The translations under genes and the position numbers were made by a program. A stretch of 64,000 bases of DNA, taken from contig NZ_JACCCV010000001.1 in the NCBI RefSeq assembly GCF_013410115.1, forward strand, positions 1,612,001-1,676,000. The letters run 5' to 3'. The stretch is from Tunturiibacter gelidiferens (lineage in GTDB: Bacteria; Acidobacteriota; Terriglobia; Terriglobales; Acidobacteriaceae). Shown here in pieces: positions 54,358 to 63,381 of this stretch (its first letter is position 1; each line of letters starts with the position of its first letter). The notes below the pieces were generated by a model that saw only the letters and a list, made by a program, of their open reading frames with translations, did no database searches and was not told the DNA's origin.

Positions 54358-55368
54358 TCATGCGCGTTCGATGTCGCTAACCGTGACGCTCTTGAGAGAT
54401 TTATTCGCCACTTCGAGTTGGAGATCGGCGGATATGACGGGGTAAACCACTTTGACCTGTGACGTCGGTCCCTTCGACCTAGACAACCAGACATCCTGAC
54501 CGATTTCAAATTCGATTTCGATCTCAAGTTCCGCCCAGAGCGAAACTCCCACCATCATTGCCCCGGATACCATGTCGGATACGAAAAAGTTTTCGACATC
54601 TCTTTGAACCACCTGGACGAAGTTTGAGTAGCCTGTGAACTTTGCGCCTTCATGGTCTACAGATGGCATTACCAATCGGTTTTCTTTGCCGTTGATGTAT
54701 CGTTCGATCGCGGAGTCTACGAGGGAGCTCTCCACTTGGGCCTCCACCCATTCCTTGTCAATCCAGGATGACCGGGCATGATGAACCTTCAGAAAGGCAT
54801 CCAGCCCCTCATAAACCGCGACTGCATTCGAGACTGAGTTGAGTTCTTTTTCCAGCTCCGGCTTCAGATTTCCGTCTTTGTGAAAGGCCTTTTTGTCTCC
54901 GGTTACGAATGCTAGTTCGTCCTTTCGAGCGAGTCTCAAAACCGCGAGCCAAATAAGCACGTCTCGTGCTTCTTCTCCGGCTGGCGAGGCAGGTGGAATA
55001 CGGTTCGCGAGTCGCCGAACAAGTTCCTTCAAGTCTGCCGGCTGATTCTCGACCGTGGATACCTTGTCAGTCAGAGTCTTTAGATCAGCTTCGAGTGCGT
55101 CAGCGGCAGTTTCGGGATCGATGCGGTTCAGGTGTTTCACTACGGGCCGATAACCAGGAACGGATGCCGCCAACTCTTTGTCGGCTTCCAGACCTTTTCG
55201 GACTGACTTGCTGACAGCCGATCTGCGCTGTGCACGGAGTTCCTCCAGCACAACCTCAGGCAGCAAGAGGCGCGATTTCGTCTTCCGGAGATAGTCACGG
55301 AGAGAGCCAAACGCCGGGTTTGTGAGCCCAAGCGAGACTATAGCGTTGGTGTCTAGAACGACATTCAT
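54358..55368 (-). CDS. PIN-domain (DUF4935-like) ribonuclease
   Basis: A 336-aa protein with a PIN fold. Acidic active-site residues are Asp6 in VVLDTNAIVS, Glu42/43, Asp136 in EEARDVLIWLAVL and Asp158 in FVTGDKKAF. Such domains cleave RNA, often as toxins or defence effectors. The C-terminal 150 residues (about 190-336) form an extra domain of unknown type. It is the first gene of a three-gene minus-strand operon and lies 120 bases from attR. There is no typical VapB antitoxin next to it. The start at ATG 55368 is clear. Confidence 0.82.
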   Translation of the reverse strand: MNVVLDTNAIVSLGLTNPAFGSLRDYLRKTKSRLLLPEVVLEELRAQRRSAVSKSVRKGLEADKELAASVPGYRPVVKHLNRIDPETAADALEADLKTLTDKVSTVENQPADLKELVRRLANRIPPASPAGEEARDVLIWLAVLRLARKDELAFVTGDKKAFHKDGNLKPELEKELNSVSNAVAVYEGLDAFLKVHHARSSWIDKEWVEAQVESSLVDSAIERYINGKENRLVMPSVDHEGAKFTGYSNFVQVVQRDVENFFVSDMVSGAMMVGVSLWAELEIEIEFEIGQDVWLSRSKGPTSQVKVVYPVISADLQLEVANKSLKSVTVSDIERA

Positions 55369-55490
55369 GAATGTAAGAGTAGCGGGTTAGCCAACTGCAT
55401 AATGATCTAAAATTTACACATTTTCTTACACAGAGCTTCGTTGCTTCTCGGTAACTATCAGAATATAAATGGCTTGCTGTTTTACCCGAA

Positions 55491-55502
55491 GGACTCAAAA
55501 TC
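55491..55502 (+). repeat. attR core
   Basis: GGACTCAAAATC, identical to 28176-28187. The left flank is element sequence (TTTTACCCGAA); the right flank is the 3' half of the tRNA-Leu. Confidence 0.9.
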
Positions 55503-55548
55503 CGCCGACCGCAAGGTCATGGGGGTTCGATTCCCCCTCCCGGCACCA
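55491..55548 (+). tRNA. 3' half of the split tRNA-Leu(CAA)
   Basis: The 58 bases start in the anticodon stem and give anticodon-stem 3' strand TCCGC, variable arm GACC-GCAA-GGTC, T arm GGGGG-TTCGATT-CCCCC, acceptor TCCCGGC and encoded ACCA. Joined to the 5' half at 28147-28175 it makes an 87-nt tRNA with every stem paired. It has no own promoter or 5' end here. Confidence 0.92.
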
Positions 55549-55980
55549 TAAATACAACAACTTACATAATCGTCGGTTCCAAGCCTGGATCCGACTTTGT
55601 CCATTCTTTGTCCAAACGTTAGAAACAAACCGAACGACCGGCAGAGCCGCACATCGTTCGCCCCTTCTCCCTCTCAAGAAAATCCATCATCTTCGCCCTC
55701 GCTCCCATTGGGAGAAAGAGAGCCGACTGAGAACCCTGCAAACTCAGCAGCTCAGCGTCTCCTGAGGGGACGAGTCGACGACTGCCTAGACATCGGCGGA
55801 GCGGGGCCTTCCTCCGGCTCACGCGGAGTGGTCCTGCGCACTCCCTCGCCCCAAGGGCAGGATCCCTACGCCAGACATTTGACCGAAATCCGGAACAGCC
55901 CCATGATCCCCACTCGACCGGCTTGCTGGTCGAGGCTGACATGTGGGTGCGGAACTGCCCGCATGCGAGAGGACCCCGCT
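55549..55980. other. Gene-poor stretch after attR
   Basis: About 430 bases without a convincing gene. A TTTGTCCA direct repeat occurs twice near 55596-55615, close to attR. Open frames here are short and not protein-like. A gene remnant begins at 55981. Confidence 0.4.
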
Positions 55981-57062
55981 ATGACCGTTATTCCCATGGT
56001 GACCAGACGGCTCTTGCGCACCAAGCAGGCCGCTGGCCAACTTCATATGCACAGCGCCGAGATCGGAAACAGCATCGATCTGAGCGGCGCGACGCTGACC
56101 GAGGCGGTGAGCGCCATTTTCTCCAGGAAGCCACGATCCGTGGGACGGTTTCCATCTGCGACAGGTTCTCGAGCTTCGGACGAGTGGAAGTGCAGAGCGC
56201 GCAGTTCGAAGGCAATCTCGTTTGCGATAGTTGCAAGTTGGCCGCGCTGTATTGCGCAAACCTGAACCTCAAGGGTGACCTTCAGTGGACTGGTATTCAG
56301 GATGCGAAGTTGACCTCGCTTTGGTTGAACGGCGCGACGATCAAGAACCTGCGCGATGAGCGTGAAAGCTGGCCGAGTGCGGGTGGATTGCATCTGGACG
56401 GCCTCCAGTACGAAGAGTTAACCCTGCATTCTGTCCGAACCGATGCGGATCGGGGGAATAACAGTCTAGGTCGGGAACATCCCTTGAAGATTGAGGACCG
56501 GGTCGAGTGGCTCCAGCTTCAGCCGTCTTCTGATCAAGTCGAGCCGCAACCATGGATGCAGCTTGCCGCTCTGTTGAGAGCGAAGGGAGATGAGGATGGC
56601 GCAAAACGCATCCTCTTCGAACTTCGACGTGCCCAAGCAAAATCCGCCAACCAGACTGTGCGCGTTTGGAAGATCGGCTTTGCCCGGCTACAACAACAGC
56701 CGTTGTGGGTATTGCTTCCCATTGCTCTGACCACGCTGCTAGCAAGCTGCCTTTTCTGGTGTGCGAGCGCCCGAGGCGCGATGGCTCCCACGAACAAAGA
56801 AGCCTACTTGGCGTGGTCGACCGGCGCTCCGCTAAACACCGTCTATCCGCGATTCAACCCCTTTTTCTACTCTCTCGAAAACGATCTGCCTCTCGTGAAG
56901 TTTGGCCTCGACGACAAGTGGGCACCTGACCAGACATACAAACCCAAAGATTGAGTCGTGTCCTATACCACCCTTCGGTGGGCGAGGGTGTTTCTCATCC
57001 TCTTCGGCTGGTTGCAGGCTACCGTACTTGCCGCTGCTATCGGCAGTCGGTTCAAGAACTGA
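55981..57062 (+). pseudogene. Decayed membrane protein with pentapeptide-like repeats
   Basis: The reading frame changes and stops. From ATG 55981 the frame gives QLHMHSAEIGNSIDLSGATLTE; after a frameshift near 56107-56135 another frame carries HFLQEATIRGTVSICDRFSSFGRVEVQSAQFEGNLVCDSCKLAALYCANLNLKG, all in a pentapeptide-like style. A membrane segment lies near the end (LLPIALTTLLASCLFWCASA). An in-frame TGA at 56952-56954 is followed by a further 35 open codons, VVSYTTLRWARVFLILFGWLQATVLAAA, which read as the natural C terminus. The N-terminal part seems missing as well. It resembles actinobacterial and acidobacterial membrane-associated pentapeptide proteins of unknown function. Confidence 0.75.
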
Positions 57063-57193
57063 CCTGCTCACATGAAAGCGCGTGGCGCGGCACAGCGCTT
57101 GAGTTGGAGCCGTTGCCCCAAGAATCCTCCTGCGCAGAAGTAGGAGGGCTGAGTCCAAATGGTTAGATTACTGCCTGTGTAAGGCGATCAGCT

Positions 57194-60100
57194 TCAATGG
57201 AAGTCATGCGACTGCATGTCCACATTGCTAAGAGACAGTACATGCACGGCTGACGCCCTGACGTTGATAACACCGTCTTGATTTTGGAGCGTTCCATCGA
57301 CACGTAGAAACTTTCCCCGCGTCACTGTGATGCGGTTCCGTTCGTAGAGCTGCGGGTTGATGATTGCGTTCGAAATGCCCGTTTCATCTTCGAGGCTAAG
57401 GAAGATAAAGCCTTCGGCTGTGCCCGGACGTTGCCGAGCAATCACCGCTCCTGCGATGCGGGCATATGTTCCATCCTGCATCCCGCGCAGACTTGCGGCC
57501 GGCAACACACCAGCGGCATTCATCTCTGCCCGGTGATACGCCATCGGGTGAGGGCCTAGGCTCACTCCCGTACTGTCAAAATCAGCAACCAACCGCTCTT
57601 CCGTTGTCATTGGCCTTAGCGGAGCGGCAACTTGCAGTTCATATTCGTCCCGAACATGCTCGAAGAGAGGTCCTGCCGATTGTCCAGCACGCTCCGCAAT
57701 CCATAAAGCGGTGCGCCGATGATGCTTCTCTCCCGTCCAGTTGAAGGCTCCGGCTTTTGCCAAAAGCGTTAGCTCAGGCTTCTTGATCGACCAAACACGG
57801 CGTCGCAAATCGTACTCAGAGGCGTATGGTCCGTCTAACAATCGGCTCTCAGTGATGGCGTCCGCGACTCTCTGTCGTAGCCCCTTCACATACTTCATCC
57901 CCATGCGAACTGCGTAGCGACCGGCATATCTGACGCGATCATCCTCGCTCAGTTGTTCGAGTGTGCAGAACCAATCAGACCGTTGTACGTCGATAGGTAC
58001 GATCTTGATGCCATGCCGCTTTGCATCGTTCGCTATCGTAGCTGGCGAGTAGAAACCCATTGGCTGATTGTTGAAGAGGGCACAGGTATACGCCGCTGGG
58101 TAGTAAAGGCGCGTGTAGGCGCTGGAGTATGCGATGGAGGCGAAGCTGTGCGCGTGGGATTCGGGAAACATAAACTCCTTCACGGTCGCGAGTACGCGCA
58201 TCACCTCCTCCTGCGCAGCAGCATCAAATCCGTTTGCCGTCATGCCCTCATGCAGCCGTGTCTTCAGCCCGGCAATGATGGACTCCGAGCGTTTACCACC
58301 CATCGCCTTGCGCAGCTCCTCGGCTTCACCGCCTGTGAGATTCGCTGCGACCATACCAATCTTCATCACCTGTTCCTGAAACAGAGGCACGCCAAGCGTC
58401 CGTTCCAGAAACGGCTTGAACGATGGATGGAGATAGCTAACTGGCTCTCTGCCGAGCCTGCGCGCGATGTAGGGATTGACGAACTTTCCTGTCACCGGGC
58501 CAGGGCGGATGATGGCAACCTGCATGGATAGATCAGCAAAGCACTTTGGCTTGGTGCGGGGCAGCGCAGACATCTGAGCCCGGCTCTCAATCTGAAACAA
58601 GCCAACGGTATCGGCCTGCTGAATACTGTCGTATACAGCGTCATCCTGCGGAAGCTGCGCGTAGTCGAGTTGTTCGCCGTAATACTGCGGGACGAGGTAA
58701 GCCGCATCCTTGAGTACGGCGAGCATCCCAAGCCCGAGAAGATCGACCTTGATGATGCCCATGTCCGAGCAGTCGTCCTTATCCCACTGCACCACCGTCC
58801 GGCCAGGCATCGTAGCGCGTTCGATCGGCACGACCGAATCGAGATGCCCCTGGCAGATGACCATTCCCCCGGAATGCTGACCGAGGTTGCGGGGCAGACG
58901 CAGTACATCGCCGCACTTCTGGAGGTAGTGAGCGATTCGCCGGTGCTTCATATCGAGACCAGCTGCTTTGAAGCTATTTGCGAGCGTATCGCTTGGAGCC
59001 TTCCACTCCCATGCGCTCATAAGGCCGGCGAGCTTCGCCGCCGTCTCCTGATCGAAGCCAAAAGCTTTGCCGACTTCCCGCGAAGCGGACCGACTGCGGA
59101 AGGTGATGACGTTCGCGGTCATCGCGGCTCCCAACTCGCCGTAACGCTGGTACACATACTGAATCGCACGCTCACGGTCGGTATCGCTGGGTAGGTCGAG
59201 GTCAATATCCGGCCACTCGCCACGCTCTTCCGAAAGGAACCGCTCAAAGAGTAGGTCCAGTCCGACCGAATCGACGATGGTGATTTCGAGCGCGTAGCAG
59301 ACAACACTATTCGCCGCCGAACCACGACCTTGAATGAGAATCCCGTTGTCCTTGCAGAAGCAGACCACGTCCCACACGATGAGAAAGTACCCAGCCAACC
59401 CCAGCTTTTCGACAAGCCGCAACTCGCGTTCCGCTTGCAGCTTGGCTTTCTCGTAAAGTGCCGGATCGTTCTTGGGAAGATAACGGCGGCGCACCCCTTC
59501 ATCCACGCGCTTGCGGAGAAACGAATCCATCGTCTCTCCGTCAGGCACGGGATACGCTGGGAACTCGTATCCGAGTCCCGTCATCTGAAATTGCAGGCGG
59601 TCCGACAGTTCGCGGGTATTGGCAACAGCCTCGGGATAGTCGTAGAAAAGCCGGTGCATCTCGCCTGCTGTGTGTAAGTGCCGCTCTGCGTTGCGGCTCA
59701 GAAGACGCCCAGCCGTATCGAGAGTCTTGCGATGGCGGATGCAAGTGAAGATGTCGAGCACTTCGCGTTCATACGGAGTGCCATAACTGACGCCGCCCGT
59801 CGCCAGCAGCGGCAGGTTTAGCGAACGCGCAATACGGATCGCCGCACGGTTACGGTGCTCTTCTTCGCGGTCGAAATGGCGCTGCAACTCGACATAGACA
59901 TTACCAGAACCGAAAAGATGTTCCAATTTCTCTACGGCCTTGTATGCGGCGTCGTAACCGCCGCGAGTCAATGCCGCAGCCAGCGGGCCTTCGATACCAC
60001 CCGTCAGGCAGACCAGACCCTTGCTGTACTCTTCCACGTCCGCAACCGCCGCCGCGCCTTCGGCCTTAGTTGTCTCGCGTAGTTTGAACTGCGTAAGCAG

Positions 60101-60427
60101 TCGCGAAAGATTCTGGTACCCAAGGCGTGACTCAGCCAACAGCGGCAAGCGTACAGGCTCAGCAGGAAGCTGATGGGGCAGATACGCAGCAGGTTGAAGG
60201 CGTTGGCCCAGATCGCTCACCGCAATCTCAGCACCGATATGCGCGCGCACCCCGCGACGTTGCCCTTCCATGTGAAAGCGCGCTGCGCCATAGAGACCGT
60301 TGCGGTCAAGGAGCGCCATCGCCGGCATCTCCAGATGCGCGGCCTGCTGCATCAGGAACTCCGGCATAGTGGCACCTTCGAGGAAACTGAAAGCCGACCG
60401 CGCATGCAGTTCCACGTAGTCAGTCAT
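57194..60427 (-). CDS. dnaE2: Error-prone DNA polymerase DnaE2 (ImuC)
   Basis: A 1,077-aa C-family polymerase. ATG 60427 gives the family start [20 protein letters not shown]. The PHP domain is at the N terminus (about 1-250). The catalytic palm carries [16 protein letters not shown] and [25 protein letters not shown] with its paired Asp residues. [36 protein letters not shown] and an OB-fold near the end are present. With ImuA and ImuB it forms the mutasome that copies damaged DNA and raises mutation rates in the SOS response. It overlaps imuB by eight bases. Length and motifs look complete. Confidence 0.94.
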   Translation of the reverse strand: [1077 protein letters not shown]

Positions 60428-61907
60428 AGGTTCCCTGCACATACCAACAGCGGGAGCGTGGATCGAAGGCAATGCGACAGAGCCGTTCCACCGTCCCATT
60501 CTCCAACCGGACATCCCACTCTTCGCGGCACCAGTTGGCCTCGGACCACCACTGCCCGCTCACGCGGACCGGCCCAGCCGCATCGCGGACGGCATAGGCC
60601 GCTCCGTCCCATAAGACCCGCACAGGTGCATGGTTCGCAAGTGAAACGCCGACCATGTGCAGTGGACGCGAGACGCGCAGAGCTAAAGGCGTCGGGAGCG
60701 ACTGCCTCTCTCTCTGACATGGCGGCGGCGGCTCGAATGAGACCATGCGAAAAGCGTTCGGTCGATGATCGTCGGTCAACTCCGGTGAGCCGACACGTTG
60801 CTCTCCCAAGAGCTTCCGCATTCGAGCCAACATCACTTCGAGCTGTCCCGACTCTGGCGCTTGCGGGAGGAAGAGACCATGCTGCGCTCGATACGGCGCG
60901 GCTGACTGCGCGTGAAGTTCTAAACCTACAATCCCCGTACTCGGAGGATGCGTCTCCAGATCGAGTTGAATGAGCTTGAGCAGTGTCGCCGTATCCTGCA
61001 ACGGCAGCGCAGGACGAACGGTGCGCTCATGCTGAGCGCCGCCGTCGAGCCGGAGCACAACCCGGAGCGCGGCGATGGCCCGTGCTTTCCCGCGAACCCG
61101 CTCCAGCAACATCGTTGTCATGCGGGAGAGCAGAAACAGCAGACGCTCCAGCTCCTCTACTGGAAAGTCCAGCTCCATGCGCTCCACTAGACCGGCCTCA
61201 AAGCTCGGTTCTATCGGGAACATCAGGTGAGGCCACGCGCCACGCGCGAGCGAATGCAGCTTCTTTCCGACCTGTCCGAGACGTGCAATGACATCGGTCT
61301 CAGCCAAGGCGGCCAGTTCCGCACAGGTGCGAATACCCCAGGCTGCAAAGGTCGCCTCATACTCCGGCGCAAGATGCAACGCCGTGACCGGAAGCTGACC
61401 GATCGCGTGCGCCTCGCAACCGAACGGCACAACAGAGACGCCAGTCCTGCCACACGCAAGCGATACCGCAGCGTGGAAATTTTCGGCGACGGCGATGTTG
61501 GCGAGGAAGCCCGCCGCCATCACACTCCGTCGTAATTTGTTCGCGAGTTGTCCGGCGTCGCCGTACAGAAGATCCATGCCGCGAATGTCCAGAGCATATG
61601 TGCCGGGCCGTTCTTCCACCGACTCGATACGGGGTGAGAACATGCACGCGACATCGTGAAGTGTGGCATGGGCTGTACGCTCATGCTCGACAACACGACA
61701 GAGCGCGACGACGTTCGAGAATGTTTCGACCTGTAGCCGAGTCATGCCAATTTCGACGCCCTGAGAATGAGCTGCATGGTTCGCCGCAAAAACCATCTCG
61801 GTTGGCGGCTCTCCATCCAGCACTACAAACGGTCTCTTCCGCAACTCCGGGCGCTGATGCGCCGCGGCCTGTGCGAAGAAGTTCGATGGATGGAGAACGG
61901 CGTACAT
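60420..61907 (-). CDS. imuB: ImuB, Y-family polymerase-like mutasome protein
   Basis: A 495-aa protein. ATG 61907 shares one base with the imuA stop (TAATG), so the two are coupled. The Y-family fold is recognisable (GEPPTEMVFAANHAAHSQGVEIGM; FANIAVAENFHAAVSLA-like region; GIRTCAELAALAETDVIARLG), but the metal-binding Asp of active polymerases is replaced: the N terminus reads VLHPSNFFAQ, and SIDEA is SVEERPGTYALDI. This agrees with ImuB being a non-catalytic bridge between DnaE2 and the beta clamp. Confidence is high. Confidence 0.92.
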   Translation of the reverse strand: MYAVLHPSNFFAQAAAHQRPELRKRPFVVLDGEPPTEMVFAANHAAHSQGVEIGMTRLQVETFSNVVALCRVVEHERTAHATLHDVACMFSPRIESVEERPGTYALDIRGMDLLYGDAGQLANKLRRSVMAAGFLANIAVAENFHAAVSLACGRTGVSVVPFGCEAHAIGQLPVTALHLAPEYEATFAAWGIRTCAELAALAETDVIARLGQVGKKLHSLARGAWPHLMFPIEPSFEAGLVERMELDFPVEELERLLFLLSRMTTMLLERVRGKARAIAALRVVLRLDGGAQHERTVRPALPLQDTATLLKLIQLDLETHPPSTGIVGLELHAQSAAPYRAQHGLFLPQAPESGQLEVMLARMRKLLGEQRVGSPELTDDHRPNAFRMVSFEPPPPCQRERQSLPTPLALRVSRPLHMVGVSLANHAPVRVLWDGAAYAVRDAAGPVRVSGQWWSEANWCREEWDVRLENGTVERLCRIAFDPRSRCWYVQGTYD

Positions 61908-62680
61908 TACCGCACCCTCGACCAAAGCGTCTCCGCCGACCAGCTCACGCGTTGCGCCGGCTTGCGTTGCAGGAACGGAGAGCCTTCGTTGCGATTGCGT
62001 TCCCGCGCGAACTGGTACTGCTGTCGCTCGAACAACGGAGTCTCACCCTGGCTACTGAATGGCACAATCGAGGCCGGGTCACAGCGCAGAGACAGCGTCG
62101 CGCAACTGCTGGCGCAGGGCGATTGCGTGAGGAAGACCAACGCGGTGCGTGCATGTTCAGCCGCCAATCGAAAGCGATACCACGTCCCCAGCGGGATGCG
62201 TTGCGTGTGTTGCGGCAATACATCGCTCATATCGAGCACGACCGCTGCAAAGCCTCCGGTCTGCAAGATGAGGTCGGTCGCCTTCAGAGCTTGTTCCAGT
62301 CGTGACCACGGCTTATCCGCCAGCTTCGTCCGGCGTTCCGCAGACATGCGAAGCCATAGAAGCCGCCGCAGCTCCACACCGGAAGCCGCGGCTGTCTCCG
62401 GCGACAGGGCATCGCTCACATCGACCCAGGCGCACGCATTGCCAAGCTGTGTGATCGAGGCGAGAGTACAAAGAGCAAACGAGGTCTTGCCCGTGGAGGA
62501 CGGGCCGCTGACTTCAGTGATGGTTCCGCGAGGGATACCACCGCCAAGCATGGCGTCCACCTCCGCCATGCCACTCGCAAAAACCTCCGGCGCCTGTTTG
62601 ATCTTGAGCGTAAGCGCGGCAGGCACACGCTGCGCTAACTTAGTTTCGATCTGGACCCGGATTGCGGAGGCGGAAGGCAT
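61907..62680 (-). CDS. imuA: ImuA, RecA-like mutasome protein
   Basis: A 257-aa protein with a RecA-like ATPase fold: Walker A GPSSTGKTSFA near residue 60, and segments VDVSDALSPETAAASGVELRRLLWL, FAAVVLDMSDVLP and RFRLAAEHARTALVFLTQSPCA in RecA order. It is the first gene of the imuA-imuB-dnaE2 operon. ImuA, like SulA-linked ImuA' proteins, assists assembly of the mutasome and can inhibit RecA. I could not find a clear LexA box in the 220 bases upstream. Confidence 0.88.
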   Translation of the reverse strand: MPSASAIRVQIETKLAQRVPAALTLKIKQAPEVFASGMAEVDAMLGGGIPRGTITEVSGPSSTGKTSFALCTLASITQLGNACAWVDVSDALSPETAAASGVELRRLLWLRMSAERRTKLADKPWSRLEQALKATDLILQTGGFAAVVLDMSDVLPQHTQRIPLGTWYRFRLAAEHARTALVFLTQSPCASSCATLSLRCDPASIVPFSSQGETPLFERQQYQFARERNRNEGSPFLQRKPAQRVSWSAETLWSRVR

Positions 62681-62901
62681 AAGCGTATTCGTCTTATCTT
62701 CGCCTGTCCAGCAGCTGGTCCGCTAACCATCTTTGCTCCACAAAGAGTGCATTTGCTTGTAAGTCATTGGAGAATAAGGGAAGAATAATTACGGCGACAC
62801 TGGTTGTGCAGGCGTTTTGCGATGTGTGGACGCTTCAAACGCAAGTCGGACAAGCCAAAAGTGGCACGCGTCTAGGGGCAAGGGTGCTGCGAAACGCAGG
62901 A

Positions 62902-63186
62902 TTATGCTGGCAGCTCAAAATTGGCCAGTTTCTCTACTTGACGGAGAAAGACTGATGGACGGATATCCAGAGCCGTACAGATATCGAAGATAGAGCGCAG
63001 GGAGGGGTTGGTCTTGCCGCGTTCGATCAGGCTGATGAAAGCTCTTTCATATCCAGCCTTCGCCGCGAGCGCATCTTGACTCATCTTCAGTCGCGTCCGT
63101 CGCGTGCGCAACAGCTCACCAAAGGCGACAGAAGGATCAGTCCTCGAATTGGTTGTCCTTGAAGCCGCCACACCCCACTGTGGCAC
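62902..63186 (-). CDS. XRE family transcriptional regulator
   Basis: A 94-aa protein. The HTH runs over about residues 24-80 (ELLRTRRTRLKMSQDALAAKAGYERAFISLIERGKTNPSLRSIFDICTALDI). GTG 63186 is only seven bases from a TAATAT -10 box, so the transcript is probably leaderless. A palindrome at 63192-63216 overlaps that promoter and is a likely operator. It lies 220 bases from imuA on the same strand and could regulate the mutasome or only itself. It does not sit in a phage-like cluster. Confidence 0.75.
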   Translation of the reverse strand: MPQWGVAASRTTNSRTDPSVAFGELLRTRRTRLKMSQDALAAKAGYERAFISLIERGKTNPSLRSIFDICTALDIRPSVFLRQVEKLANFELPA

Positions 63187-63191
63187 CGCAA

Positions 63192-63216
63192 GTATATTAC
63201 GCGCTGCGTATAATAC
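63192..63216 (-). promoter_or_regulatory. Promoter/operator of the XRE gene
   Basis: GTATATTACGC, GCT, GCGTATAATAC: arms of 11 bases that match at 9 positions. On the minus strand TAATAT is a -10 box seven bases from the GTG start. On the plus strand TATAAT is a consensus -10 that could fire rightwards towards the small gene at 63382. So it is a plausible divergent promoter with an autoregulatory site. Confidence 0.6.
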
Positions 63217-63381
63217 TCTCGGAGACCGATGAGGGATAACGCTCGGTTTTCACCACATGCCAAAATCCGGGCAGTAGGTTGGCAAGGGACAGTCCGAAAC
63301 TAGCCGATTGCATTGAGAATCACGGCTATTGATTTCGATAGTCCAGTGACTGCGGCCTACATCCCGTTGAGAGGATGTCCC

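Larger units (their letters stand above)
28176..55502 (+). mobile_element. Integrative mobilizable element (about 27.3 kb) inserted in tRNA-Leu(CAA)
   Basis: Both ends carry the same 12-bp core, GGACTCAAAATC, which is the anticodon loop of the interrupted tRNA. A tyrosine integrase lies just inside the left end. The element holds a RHH mobilization protein, a coupling protein and a MobF relaxase but no VirB/Tra mating-pair genes, so it is mobilizable rather than self-transmissible. Cargo comprises hipBA, a Dcm-Vsr-MutL-Z1-DUF4420-AIPR operon, a nucleoside phosphorylase-NACHT-deaminase operon, a PIN operon, two exported unknowns and an intact tRNA-Leu(CAA). Base composition looks uneven by eye: the NACHT operon seems less GC-rich than the mobilization genes. 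Confidence 0.9.
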
